DNA from: Serilophus lunatus | Lineage: Eukaryota; Chordata; Aves; Passeriformes; Eurylaimidae | DNA: 64,000 nt | Reading direction: 5' to 3' | NCBI GenBank assembly: GCA_013399895.1 | Contig: VXBA01003826.1 | Location: 1 to 64,000, forward strand | In this document: in pieces, positions 50,176 to 62,876 of the stretch | Position numbering within the stretch: position 1 is the first letter of the stretch | Layout: every line of letters begins with the position of its first letter | The notes under the pieces: model-generated | The model's database searches: none | Told to the model about the DNA's origin: nothing | Seen by the model: the letters and a program-made list of their open reading frames with translations, nothing else | Program-made: the position numbers and the translations under genes

Positions 50176-51418
50176 CAAAGTAGAATTTAAAAACTATTTT
50201 ATACTCTTCTCTCTTTTGAATGAGGAAGGATGTGACAATTAAAAGACTTCAGCAAACATACAGCTAAACAAATCAGTTCAAATTGTGATTAAACAAAAAC
50301 AAGCTGTAAGCGAAGTAGACAGGACTGCTAGTATCAGGCAGCTGGGATACAAAGTAGTATAATAGATTGATCAATTTAATGACTGACTAAAACTCAGTTC
50401 TAAAATAAGCTGCAGGACAAATAGGGGTAAAAATCCTTCCTGACTTCATAGCCATTTCTTTATGATCAATTCCTTCATCTGCATTGCATAGTGTTGTACA
50501 AACTGGTTGAGATTAAAATCTTGAGGCTCTCTTTTTTGGATTTGTCTCAACTGGCAGCTTATTCAAGGTCATTAATCAGATCTGATTTATAATTCTCAAA
50601 ATGTCATGAAGAGGGCTTACACTAAAAGAAAAAAAAATTAGTATATATCATGCAAACATCTTTCTGGGAATGACTCAGTCAGCTGTAGGTTGTGCCACAG
50701 CTCTGTTGCAGTGTTCACTCTTGTTTGAGTCATTGATTCTAACCAGACTTCTCTGATCGTGTTTTTTTTTCTGGAAACCCTACAGACTTTTTTCTTCTCC
50801 TACTCAGAAGACCAAAAAACCACAAATGAATCTCCTATACGTTACTGTGACGCTCCTATACCTTTGACATACCACAGTAATTGAAAGGAGTAATTAAATC
50901 TGGGTATAGTTCTCTTAAAATTATGCATCGGTTACAAGCAACAACAACAAAAAGAAATAGAATCAGGGATCTGGGATGGACAACTTTTGTTTCCATTAAG
51001 CATGATCAGTCACCAAAGGATGTTCTCTTGGACAAAAAGGCCTTTTCTCATTGTTTTTCAACTGAAAGAGTTGCTCTTTGAAGGGGATACAACAAATGTG
51101 AGGGGAAAAAGTCAGTGTGGAGATGCCATACATGCTTTTCCAGAATCGTTGGTTGGATTTTCCAAGCCTTTGAAGGTTTTTTCCAGAATCTTTGGTTACA
51201 TGCACTAAACCTGCTGTCAGACTAAATAGAGAAGGTGGACATGTTACGTTGAGTCAGTTCAGCTGGAACTTCAGGACATTCATTAAGAAACTGAGCTGTA
51301 AACTGAACTTGACCTGGGCAGCTGAAATACTCCACAAAGTAGAACATTATTTAAAGACCTTTTCTAAGATAACAAACAACCCTCCTGAATACAGCTCATT
51401 AAATTTTTTTCTCCAATT

Positions 51419-51455
51419 TGTGTGTGTGTGTTTATATACATATGTATATATATAA
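51419..51455. repeat. (TG)n/(TA)n compound microsatellite
   Basis: A (TG)6 run at 51419-51431 is followed by a TA-rich stretch with TACATATG interruptions. Confidence 0.88.
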
Positions 51456-54284
51456 TTCAGACATTGTCTGCTTTCATTCTCTTCGGTTGGTCCACTTTGC
51501 AGACAGTTTTCACCTCCATAATGTCATTATAACCTTTTCTCTAGGACAGTGCAAAGGCAATGCACTGGAAAACATCACAGAGTGTGTGTCTTTAGTTTCA
51601 GTGCAGTGATGATAAACATTGAGTATCTGCGAAGTCCCTGAAAGAGAATGGAGACAAGAAACAAAAGCCTCACAACTCACTTTTTTTTTATTTGAAAATC
51701 AAAATACTTTCTTATTTAGCCAAAACTATAAAGAAATTCTGGTAAGGTTTAAAGAAAATGTATTTTTTTAAATCTCCCTTAGTAAAATATGAAATAAAAC
51801 AATATTAATAATCTTTGACTAAAATAACAATATCTGATGAAAATAATTTAACTATAAAATCACCAACATGCTTTATCTTTCCACTTTAAATAATGACAAT
51901 TTTAGCTAGGTTATTTCAAGCACAGGTATGTGTAGAAGAATTAACAGAGGTTCAACTAAGACTCTAAGACTGAGACTTCTTAAGGAAAAATCCAGAAATC
52001 ACGAAGGATATTTCCAAGTTGCCTTATATGAAAAAGTCAAGACATGATTTTGTTTCATTTTTCAGAACAAATTTAACTCCATAAAGCATAAGATCCATCT
52101 TTTACCTGTCTATTATACAGTGTCATGAAAGGTAAGAAATAAATTTTTATCACTGTCAACTTGAATATGCAGCTTAGGCCTTTCTTCATCCATTTTAAGA
52201 ATAATCGAGAAGGAGAAATTATACAAAAAGCTGACTAACGTGCTGTGTACTAAAAAGTTTAAATAGCATACTTTGGTAACTTAGGAGTGAACATACCCTG
52301 GAGTTTTACTACATAAATCTAAAGCAAATTTTGGTTTCCATACTACAGCTTCTAACTCACCAATGTTCTGCTTATTTCAAAACACCAATACTATCTTCTC
52401 GTATTTTCTAAATAGGTGCAAAACATAAAGGCTTTTCATTTTAATTACAAATACTTGTCAATCTATTGCAATTTCATTATTTTATTTAGGTTGCTTAAAA
52501 AATAATCCTGTATTTCTGCAATTTGAGTAAGTCCAACATACAGTCCACAAATTCTTTTTTTTTTTTAACTAGTGCATTAAATCACATTATATGTTGCATC
52601 TACCCAAGTTCTCTGTGTCACCCAATGTCAACAGATTCAAAACTATTTTTCTCCACATGGTGCATTACTTTGTACAGTTGTTATCAATGACAAACAGAAT
52701 TATTTCTATCATGGTAGCACAGATGCAATAGAGGACAGAAGACAAGTCCCTAAGAACTTGGAATAAGGCTGTCATGCCTTGAAGTGGTTTATGTTGGTCT
52801 TAGGAGAGTCATGTGAATGACTCATGGAGTCATGGAAAGAATACACACATATTACTACAACATTACAACAGCAAATTCTGTATATCTCCTTAGTAAGTTA
52901 ATTTATGTTGTTTTTAAAGTCAGTATCATTAGTACTAACACTAATGATTTTCCTTTTTTTTTAAAAAATGTACCTATTTTCCTGAGCATCAGTGTGGAGA
53001 TTGAGCTTTCAAAAACATGGAGAGTATCATCATTACAACTGGCTGGAAATACTTCTGATGGAATAATTTTTCGAAGGAAAATTCAAAAGTGTTCAAAGTA
53101 AGAGGCTATGGAAACTTGCATGGGGTTATGCCAAAATTTTGTTACAGAGTAAAACAAAGACAAAAGTTCCAGCAATGAAGAAAAATGTACTGCTTGGATC
53201 TCATCCAAATGAATCAATTCAGGAATTTTTTCATGTGTTACAAGCTCATGTTTTTCAATACAAAAGTGGAAACAGGGAAAACAGTAGTAAAATGATAGGA
53301 TTTTTCCAAAGTGACATACTTTTATTATCAACAATATTTTGATATGCGAGGAAGATAGGATCTTTGCTGCAGAGAAATTTAAAGCTTGCATCAGTTACAT
53401 TTTCTTTCCTTCTCCTGCATTGTGCCAGGTAAGCAGCCGAACACTAGAAGTTATGTTAAATGTGTGATGCTGAAAATCTTTTTGCGTACGGTGACCTTCC
53501 CATATCTGCAAGCTTCAGCAGCAAAATCTTTTATAAAAACAAGTTGAAATGTTATAGAGTTCACATGTACACAGGTACATGTGTAGTTTAGCCTACAAAA
53601 ACCTCAGTAGATGTTATTTTCCAGAGATCCAATTGCAGACCATGACACACTCTAGAAAAGGTCCTGCACAGATTAAATATCTCCACAAGTTACATAGGGT
53701 TTTTCACCCAGTGGCATTGCAACAGCACAAAGTCTCAAATGATTTTTGTATAGTTGCAAATTAGAAAAACATTTATATACTTCAATGAAGGAGAATTTTG
53801 GGTACAAATTCAAAAGCTTCATTTCCTCCAATGTATAAAAAGAAACTTGCATGTCTACACACAAATCACTAAGGAAAAAAAACCATTATGAATAACTCCT
53901 GCACAGATTTTTGGCTAGCATCAGTACTTTTGTCTAAGGATATTTTCTGTCTAATGCTGGCTGCTTGCTGTTTCATAACACTTGACAAATTCTTGGTTCC
54001 TAAAAGCAACAGTAAATGTTTTGAGAGCTGCTTTATTTAGCAGGGAGTTCTCAGGACCTCACTATAGTTTTCAGTGTGGTTCTGTCTTCCCTCTTCAGCT
54101 TATCTCTGTTTTTATACACTTCCAATTCCAAAAACATTATCTTCCCCCTCCCGTGGACCACAGGTAAGATTTACTGTCTGTAAACTAGAATTTCCCTAGG
54201 CATGAGAATTTCTCCTGGAGGGTGCTCTAAATTTGGATGGCTAAGGCATACAGGAGCAGAACTTCTAAATCCAGTGTTTAGGGG

Positions 54285-54301
54285 AAAAAAAAAAAAAAAA
54301 A
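54285..54301. repeat. Poly-A run, 17 bp
   Basis: Seventeen uninterrupted A preceded by GGGG. Confidence 0.92.
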
Positions 54302-57300
54302 TGACAGTAGAGCTACTAGGGATTTTTTTTCCAAGTGCACAATTGTTGTGGATTCCTATCAAAGTAGACAAAAAGGGATTACCAAAGTAGCTATTAGATA
54401 ATCTCACTCCAGAACTACAATAACATATGTTTTGAATAATAACCATTCAAGGAACAAGAAATTACGTGCATTATAAAAAGAGGGAGGAGGCTAGTGAAAG
54501 AAGAAATTTAAATAAGTAACCTAGCAAAAATCACACCCTGAGAATCCAGTTGAAACAGAAAGCTAAATTGACACACCTTCTCCAAACACTAGCCTTCAGA
54601 AGGGCAAGATATCAGCACCTTGTTTGGAATACTTTTCTGGATATATTCTACTAAAAATCTGATGCCATACTGTAAACATAAGATCATCTGTCCAATGGTG
54701 GTGTAAGTACCTTCTGATTCATTCCCCAAAGTAGAGTATACCATGGCTGTATAGTCCATGTTTCCATCATTCAGAAATGCTACATTTTAAACCACAGCAT
54801 GTAAATGAAATATTTTGCACTGCAAAGCTAACCTTAGGACCTCAGGACCAGTGATTTGCTGCTGTCTGCAATGTTACTGAAGGTAGAAATCTTAACTTGC
54901 ATTAATGAAAAAAAATTATACCTGATTTTACTAAGCACCTAGACAAACACTTAAATAATAATTCCGTGCTTCTTACAAGATTGGCAAAGCAACATCCAAT
55001 TGAAAATTAAAAAATCAGAAAGCTCAAGGTGCATTTGATATTTGCTTGCGAATAGCTCCAGTTCTGCTTAGATTGTATGCTTGGAGTCTACCTTCCAAGA
55101 ATTCTATAATAATTGCATATATAATATTTATTTTGCATGCAACTAGAGAATAAAGCAAACAATTTTCTGTAGTGTCTTTAGTTGGTAGTTATGGTAATAC
55201 TTAAAACACATATTATTTTTGTAGGTTTCCTGAATTTTTGACTTCAAAAAACTGTATCAGAAGACACTAATTCCTAAGTAGCACCAGCAGAGCTAATTCA
55301 ACTACACAGACAATGTATTTGCCAGGAAAAAGCATGGGAATCTTTGGAGATGCTCCTAGGATCTCTTACTCATTCCTAGAACAGCCCTGACTAGCGTTTC
55401 CTTCCTATGAAAACAAAGGCATACTAAGGAGAAAGAGAAACTCTTGAGTTCCTCATTTCATGTGATATAATCTGTCCTCTCACAAAACAAGAAATAAGCC
55501 TTGAAGAACGATTGCTTTATTTACATCAAGGGGACAAGTAGGTTCCTGAAATTTGGCATTGTCTGGGTGTTAAAAGACAAAAAGGTTAATGAGAAAAAGA
55601 AACTGAATGCCTTTCAATTCACGCAATTTATGCTACTCTTAAATAGCAGGGTTTTGGGAGGTTGTTTGGAGGTGATACTGGCCTTTTCTTATTCTGTTAC
55701 TGCACATAACCTTGCAACCATGCAAGTAAATACATGGTTATCTGCTCTCAAGTCACTGTTGTGCAAGTAAAGTCATATTGGACTAGACAATATCTAAAAA
55801 GAACAAAAGTGAAATGTTTTCCAGGCAGCAAAATTGTGTCTATTATTTCATCACTTTTTCCAAAAGGGATTTCTGAAAGGAATGCTTCTTCCTTTTTCCA
55901 ACCTTCATTCAAGTAGAGTCTAGGAACATTTCCTACATTTTTAGTGTACTGATTTGGCCATGTGTGCCCAGCAGTCTACTTCTATCCCTCTGTAGTTTTT
56001 CTAATTTTGTATGTAAGATACATAAATTTTAAAAAATTCAAAATGTAAAAATATGAAATAAATTACAAAAAGCAATTCAATACTAGAGAAAGAGTGCCCC
56101 AAATCTCAATGAGGTTCATCCCAGTATAATCAGCATCATACACCACTCGCATCCTCAATGTATACTTCCAGATATTTTTTAGCAATGAAGTCACTCATAT
56201 TTTTTCAACCTTGTTTCAAGTCTTATTGAGAAAATTCCAGTGGTTTAGATTAAACTGCCGTGATTAAACTGCAACTAACACATAGTAGGTGAATGTCAAC
56301 ATATTTTTATGTATACTTGTTATTCTGCTGCTCTGCACTTGGAACAGTGGCAAGCACAAACATTTTATGTTTCCATCCTGTCGGAGTAGTTGGATTCCCA
56401 CATAGCCTGAGCAGATCCTGGCATGACAATGCAGGTGAAAGCCCCCTGATCCTGATCTTGGCCTTAAAAGGAAAAAATAAGGCTTGTCAGATGATGCCTC
56501 CTTTGCTCCTCTGGACTTTACATCCCTCTTGCTGCTTTTCCAGCACCCTATAGCCTAACCCTGCCTGGTTTGCCATGTCCTTTGTACCTGTTTATTTTCG
56601 CAAGGTCTCCACCTTGTTTCTCATTTTTAAGCTGTCTTTATTACATACCATTAAGTAAGCTCAAAATGTTCCTGCAAGATCATGGGATGCCTAGATAAGA
56701 TCTACATGCCCCATCTCCTTGTATCTAGACTACGTCACTTTGTGTGAAGCATGGCTGTGGTGTTTTGTCATGATACAGGATTCCTGGGTACTTATCCCTG
56801 CATGGCCCTGCCAGTTTGATGTAAAAAAAGGCCTTTTTCAGAGTCAGGACAGTACTCTGGAGAGCACTTCGGGCCAGTTTGGCCTCTGCCAGGTGATCAA
56901 GTACATGGTCTTTGCAATCCCTGTTGGCAGTGGTTTTGCTAAAAACCTCTGTGATCCTCAAATCTCCCACTAACCAGAAAACCCACACTTTCTTTTTACT
57001 TTTCTCCTTTCTCCCTCTTCCTACTTCAGTGAAAGCCAAGACTATGACAGGTTTTCAGCACAGGTGGTCCTACAGGCTAACTCACTCAAATGCAATTAAT
57101 TTGTACAATCACTTTCAAACAACGATACACCAGTTAGTTGTTTGTTGAAGGATGATAGAGGTACTAACAAGCAGGGCAGAGCCATGAGGGAAGCTTCCTG
57201 TCTAGGTAGACTCCATGGATGTTGAGGTCTGTAGGGTCAGCCTGCTTCTTCTTTTTCCAATTACGTAGTTAAGGAGACACTATTAGATGAAAGGTGTCCT

Positions 57301-60300
57301 ACTACTTTACACACTCTGCTAGCTACAGGCCAGTTCTGCTATGTCTCTGACAGATGCCTCCTGAGTCATGGCTCTGTGTGGCACCCATGAAAACAAGAAA
57401 TTGAGCACAAAAAATGTGTGTCTCTGCCTTCATAAAGCTCCACAACAAGTAAGCATGTGCTTTAATTCTTAGTGAATACTTACTTATCAGTATAGAACAC
57501 CAAGGTTTACTGAGCTACATCAAATATAAGTCTTGCTTCTGGTGCCTAGAGATATGTACATGTTTCCCAGTTTGAGATTTACACAAGTACTGCTGGCAAT
57601 GATCTACTAGAAAAAGGAAAATGCCTTTTCCTCCAGCTCCTTGGAGAGGTGTGGATACTCTGCATTATCAAAAAGGTATATTTTGCATTCATTCTTTGTT
57701 GAGAAATGCCTCAGAATGCAAAGGCAATCCTACAAGATGTGATAGCCTGCAATGAGTAAGGATTGAGCATGGTGAGAAAAAAAGGGCCTTTTTATCTTTG
57801 TTTCCTCAAGCATCCACAGGATGTTGAAGATACAGATTTGGGAATTATAAGAATGGAAGGCAATGTGGTGAGTCAGTGGTTAGGGTTTTGGGGTATTTTT
57901 GGGCTAGGTGTATAGGATAGACTCGAGCAGTGGGAGAAATAAATACCTGCACGGCCCACTGTTGCGAGAACAGCTGACACTTCTTTTGTCATGATCCCTT
58001 CAACAAGGCACATCAAGACCAAGGCACAAACTAAGTCCCTTTATTAACACTATAGTTTGAGCGTATTAAACAAGTGATGAGCCCTCACCCTACTTCTGAA
58101 GGAAATCAACACAAAAGTAGGAAATACTGACTACAGGAGAAGGGAAAATACTCAAATATACAAAGCATGACATCCATGTTTTTATAGTAATTTTGGAGAA
58201 GTCAACAGTTCAAATTAGCTAATGTAACATGAAAATTTTATAAGTAGGTTAGGCAGAGCCAAACCAGCCTTTTTTGGCAAATAAATTATCTCTCCAATTT
58301 TTATTTTCTCCCAGTCATAAGAAAACAGTGCCAGCACTGAACAACCTCTGAACACTCTCTGAGTTTGAGTGCAATGCTTACAGGAAAAGAAAAGCTTCCT
58401 GACACCTGCTATTTTCTTTGTGGATGGAAAAAGAGTTCACACCATTTGAACTTTGATCACCACTAGACCTGTACTATTTTGTCCCATGTTTTATTGAAGT
58501 AGATTAAAATATATTCCAACTTATAACTAGCTATCTAAAAGGAAATTAATATCTCCTACATCCCTCTGTAAAAGTCTTTTCTTCATTCTTTGCTGCATTT
58601 TAGAAAAGCTACTACTTCACTTTTTTTATTGATTCCACTGGTTTTTAGCAGCCTGTACATGAAAGGGAAAAATCAGTGGAAAAAAGTAGCAGGTACCCCT
58701 GCAGATGACCTCTCATGTAGTGTGCTCAAGAATTGACCAAGGACATCTGCTTTTCCAGTCAGTGAAAACTCTTTGTTACCTACAAGTAAGTTAAAATGGC
58801 AAAGGAGCTTTGAGAATTGCAGCACCACAAGTATTGGTTAATGCAGGAATGCAAAGCACAGTCCTTGGAAACAGATGGTTTAATACATCATAATAAATCT
58901 CTTACCAGCCTTTGAAACATAGTACTTCAGATAAGAATAAGTTTAAGTTAAAATCTGTGGACAAAATGTTGTCCTCAGAGGGAGAAAGGAAATGCTTTTG
59001 ACTTTACTGAGAGTTGCAGCTCAGAAAACATTTAATTAAAGTTTTCAAAGGAGCTGATCAAAAGTTCCTCCTCAACTTATTTCATAATTATGAAATTCAA
59101 CCTAAAGGCTACATAAAGACTCAACAACCCTTCAGCTAAAAAAATGTAATTCAGCATTTACCCTCCTCACTCAGGACACCTGGAAGAGCAGCTCATGATC
59201 CACCTGCTTCAGAGAGGTTAGAAACTGCAGGACAATTATCAGAGAAAAGTAAGGTTGTCATTTAAGCTACAAAGTGCTCATGTTACATACAGCTGACACA
59301 TCAGAATACCTACTTTGAGCAACTGGATTTGCATAAATGAAAGAGCTACAGACCATGACTGTCACAAAGGTGTCATATCAATTGGACTGTGATTCCTTCC
59401 TTCTTAGGTTTTTATGGAGGTCAGCGCAGGGAAGGAGGAAGAACTGGGGGAAGAAAGAAGGGTTAGATATTTTGGACAACATAGTGTACCTGCAGCTTCC
59501 ATTATTGTTAAGTTGTATTTTTAGAATTAAGAACTTAAAGGAAATTTGGTACAAGCCGGTAATATCTTGATCTAAGGAACATTAACATTCACTTCTAATT
59601 CATATAAGTTGGCATGCATCTGCAATGTTTATTCCATCATTTGCTTCGTTTCACATGAGTTCTTTCATTTAAGCAATATTCTTGTACAGTGGGGGTGATG
59701 GGTCCTTAGTTCTCTCCAGTGGCATCAGAAGCGTCTTATGTCTCCCTCGCTGAAGTTAACAGTGGGCAAAGAGTTTGTACTGCATAATTTATCATACTCA
59801 TGAATGTAATCCATGAACAAACTGCAGTTTTTACAAGTTAGTTTTCTATTTGAAGCTGTCCAATAAATGTTTTGTGCAAACCAATTTCAGTCTGCAAATT
59901 GCTCATAAACTGTTCACTGTGAGTACTACTCCCAGTACTTGCTACTTGTAATTCAGCAGTCAGCCTTTCAGATTGGTCAAGCTGATCATATGGCTTGCTT
60001 TTCTTCCCTGGGCATTGAACCAATCTTACAAAACCCCAAGCAGAGGAGAAAATGGGAAGCTGGTTAGGTAATAAACCAGGATACAAGCCTAAGGGGACTG
60101 GCAAAGATATGAAGGTCAGCAAGGATAGACTACTAAATGTTAGAAAACAGTGTCAACTTGGATGTTAGCTGTACAAGACAATGAACAGCAGTTCCCGGTG
60201 AGGAGAGGCAAGTAAGTTTATTTTTCCTATTCTTTATATATGGCCCAGACCAAGACGAAATTCAGGTTTGATACGATCAAAATTACCAGGTTTCCCATGG

Positions 60301-62259
60301 CGAATAAAATTGTTTAATTTCATCAACGTTTTAAAAGTTGCATTTTTCAGTTCTTGACATATAACAAAACTGCCGTTCCCAGATTATTTCAACCATCAGT
60401 TCACAACAGTTCACTTTCCAACCATTAAGTAGGACAGTGGAAAGGTTTGTGGAAAAACATGAACATGGGCTTTTCAACATTTCTCAAGAAAAAAATAAAT
60501 TAATCTATAAACATTCTTTGACCTGTTGATACTGTGTTGATACTGTCCCCCCTACTTCAAGCTCCATGTTCTAGAAAATACAGAAATACCAAGCACGTGA
60601 TATCTCCTTCCACTCCACTCCCCAAATAGTTGCCCTAGAATTGAGAGAGGAAATAAAAATGTTATTTCTTCACACTACATATAAGTTTAATCACAGTGCA
60701 TTTTTCTTCCATTTGTCTTAAGGCAAAACAGAAATTTTAGAGAGGACTGAACGGTTCCCAATAGATCATAGAGGTAGGCAGAAACTCTAGAAAAGGACAT
60801 AAAGCAGAAAAGCGGAATAAGCAAAGGGGGACTCAGTAGAAGAACTAGCAGAAATGTAGCTCAGAGCTAAGGTCTTCATACCTCTGGAAGCTGGCAAAGA
60901 AAGTCTGAAGCTACAGCAGTCACAGAGAGTGTTTTTCGAGGTGTGATTGTGTACATGACCATTGATGCTGAAGAAACTTCAAAGAAATTACTCTACAACA
61001 GTGGGTAACAGAGGAATTAAAATCTAAAACACTCTGGCATGTCTAGTTCTTCACAGAAAATGGTATTAGGTCCAGAAAAAAGTCCAGAAGTGCTTTTCTT
61101 CCAGGCCTGTAATCACTATTGGAGGAAAAGAGAAACTTGAGGTGAGGAAAGGAAGACCAAAAGATCAGGCATTGGCTTCATTTCAGATAGGTAGGGTTTT
61201 ACAAGACTGTGCGTGCTCACATCTTGCCAAGTCTTCAGCAGCTGGCTATGTTGTTTGCTGCTTCAAACACAACAGTGGCCCAGAGCTTCCCAGAGTAGGA
61301 AGTGCCCTCATCTGCAATGCAGACCTCTAACCCAGAATCTGCCCCAGACTCCAAGCTTTTAACACACGGTATACTGCCAACCATGGGCCGCTGGTTATCT
61401 GCAAATGTTAGAGGAAATAACGTGCTGAGGAGCAAAAATAATCCATGGAAATATATTTTATCTGATGGGGTAAGATTTGGAGATGTTCATGATAGCTTTT
61501 CAATCACCAATAATGAAGAGAAAAATTTCTTCAGCAGAAAACTATCACAAAATAGATTGGTAGTCTGAAAAAACAAAGTTGAGAATTGAAGCAAGTATGA
61601 AGTAGAAATAACACCAATCTTTGTTCTTCCATCAGTTAGTGGAAATAGCATTGAGAAACCAAATATTCATCACATCCCATAATACAGGTGAACTGCAATT
61701 TATAGAGTGGAAAAATTACATTCTTCAATTGTATTTTGCTTCTGAATCGGTAGCAAAATATTGTCATCATGAGTGGACACATACCATAACTCTTTAGGTC
61801 CTTATTTTTCACAGATAATTTCAATCTCTAACATCTAGATAAATTAAATGTGGTCATGTGTAAAATACTGGCATATGAAAACCAGAACCTCTTAGATTAC
61901 ATAAACACAAGTAAAGAAAGCATCATGCTAACAACAATAAGAAAACCATTTGTCCGACATTACACATTTTCAACTCCTGTAGATGGTATCTATTGTTCAG
62001 AGACTTCTAGAATAATAATGTACTGTGCACGTAACTCTGTTAGGAGACATAAAATAGATGAGAGACAGATGATCTTTCCAACTTTCACTCACTGGATTTT
62101 TCTCAGCACTTGGTTTCCATAGTCTATCCATTTCATCTGGTCACTTGGGATGTCAACAAGCAGTGATGATACAAGTACACATTCAGGTGCAGCTATTTAC
62201 CAAGCACCATGCTACACCTATTGCTTGAATAAATCTGAACAGCATCTTAAAGCAAAGGA

Positions 62260-62610
62260 GACACTGCTGCAGTAACATTGACAGAAGACCTAGCTATTAA
62301 GCTGTCTACAGAGTCTAGTATCAGTGAAATGTTTGACAGCCGCAGGGACAAATATGTATTAGCAACATTGCTTAATCCATGTTTCAAGGGCAGAATTGAA
62401 ACCATGCCTTCACCCTATGCAGGAACAGATTGCTGGAAGGATACTGTCATAAATAACAGTGCTGGAGGCCATACCATTATGCACCTCCTCTTCTCCCTCA
62501 TCCTTCCACTTAGCTCCCCTAGGCCAAGTATATCTCATAAAGCAGAAGATGCACAAGTTCCTGGAACATCACAGACTGCAAAAGAAGTAATCACAGCATA
62601 CCTATAGTTC
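62260..62610 (+). pseudogene. hAT-type transposase fragment
   Basis: The plus-strand frame at 62278-62607 (110 codons, opening at TTG rather than ATG) holds YVLATLLNPCFKGRIE, close to the conserved hAT/ZBED motif Y-x-LATLLDPRFK. Next come a Trp-Lys (CWKDTV) and then a Ser/Pro-rich linker. In hAT transposases this segment precedes the C-terminal dimerisation domain, which I cannot find downstream. The D and R of the motif have changed to N and C, and a TAA stop at 62248-62250 lies just upstream. It is therefore a broken fragment, either a DNA transposon relic or, less likely, a degraded copy of a domesticated ZBED-type gene. No terminal inverted repeats or 8-bp target duplication were seen. 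Confidence 0.55.
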
Positions 62611-62769
62611 CTGGGTCTTCCTTTATCAGCTCAGAGTGGGGCAGTACCTCCGAAGAAAAACTCAATTTGTCCATATCATGGGAAGTATCTGTCCCTTATG
62701 AAAGGTCTATAGGTGTCACGGGAGACCTTTTCATATGCTGGGAAGTGAGAAGTTGACTTTCGAAGAGAT

Positions 62770-62876
62770 ATGCTCTAGTTCAGACAGGAATTAATTCAGC
62801 AAAGCCTGTGGCCTGTGTTAAGCAGGAGGTCAGATTTGATGATCATAGTGGTCCCTCCTGGCTTTATAATCTATAA
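62770..62876 (+). mobile_element. Old CR1/L3-like 3' tail
   Basis: 'ggaattaattcagcaaagcc', 'gtggcctgtgttaagcagga', 'ggtcagatttgatgatcata', 'gtggtccctcctggctttat' and 'aatctat' follow an old repeat 3' end known from turtles and crocodilians (GGCCTGTG-TATGCAGGAGGTCAGACTAGATGATCATAATGGTCCCTTCTGGCC...AATCTATG). Plus orientation. It belongs to an older layer than the avian CR1 copies elsewhere in the window. The family name is uncertain. Confidence 0.6.

Larger units (their letters stand above)
47341..62259. other. Unassigned AT-rich DNA
   Basis: No gene or confident mobile element recognised across 14.9 kb. Tracts include poly-A at 49853-49875 and 54285-54301, (CA)n at 50157-50175 and TG/TA repeats at 51419-51455. 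There is a near-perfect 19-bp direct repeat at 51136-51154 and 51179-51197 (one mismatch). A minus-strand frame at 59838-60122 can be followed on through stops to about 59650 and is noted among the findings. Frames of 104 codons (minus, 56725-57039) and 84 codons (plus, 56719-56973) overlap in one patch and are not recognisable. Confidence 0.5.

Noticed and set aside
51136..51197. 19-bp direct repeat with one mismatch
   Set aside because: Could be a target duplication around a 24-bp spacer, but nothing in the spacer is an element; likely a small local duplication.
56725..57039. Minus-strand frame vaguely like a LINE endonuclease
   Set aside because: No catalytic motif of an AP-type endonuclease could be placed; resemblance too weak.
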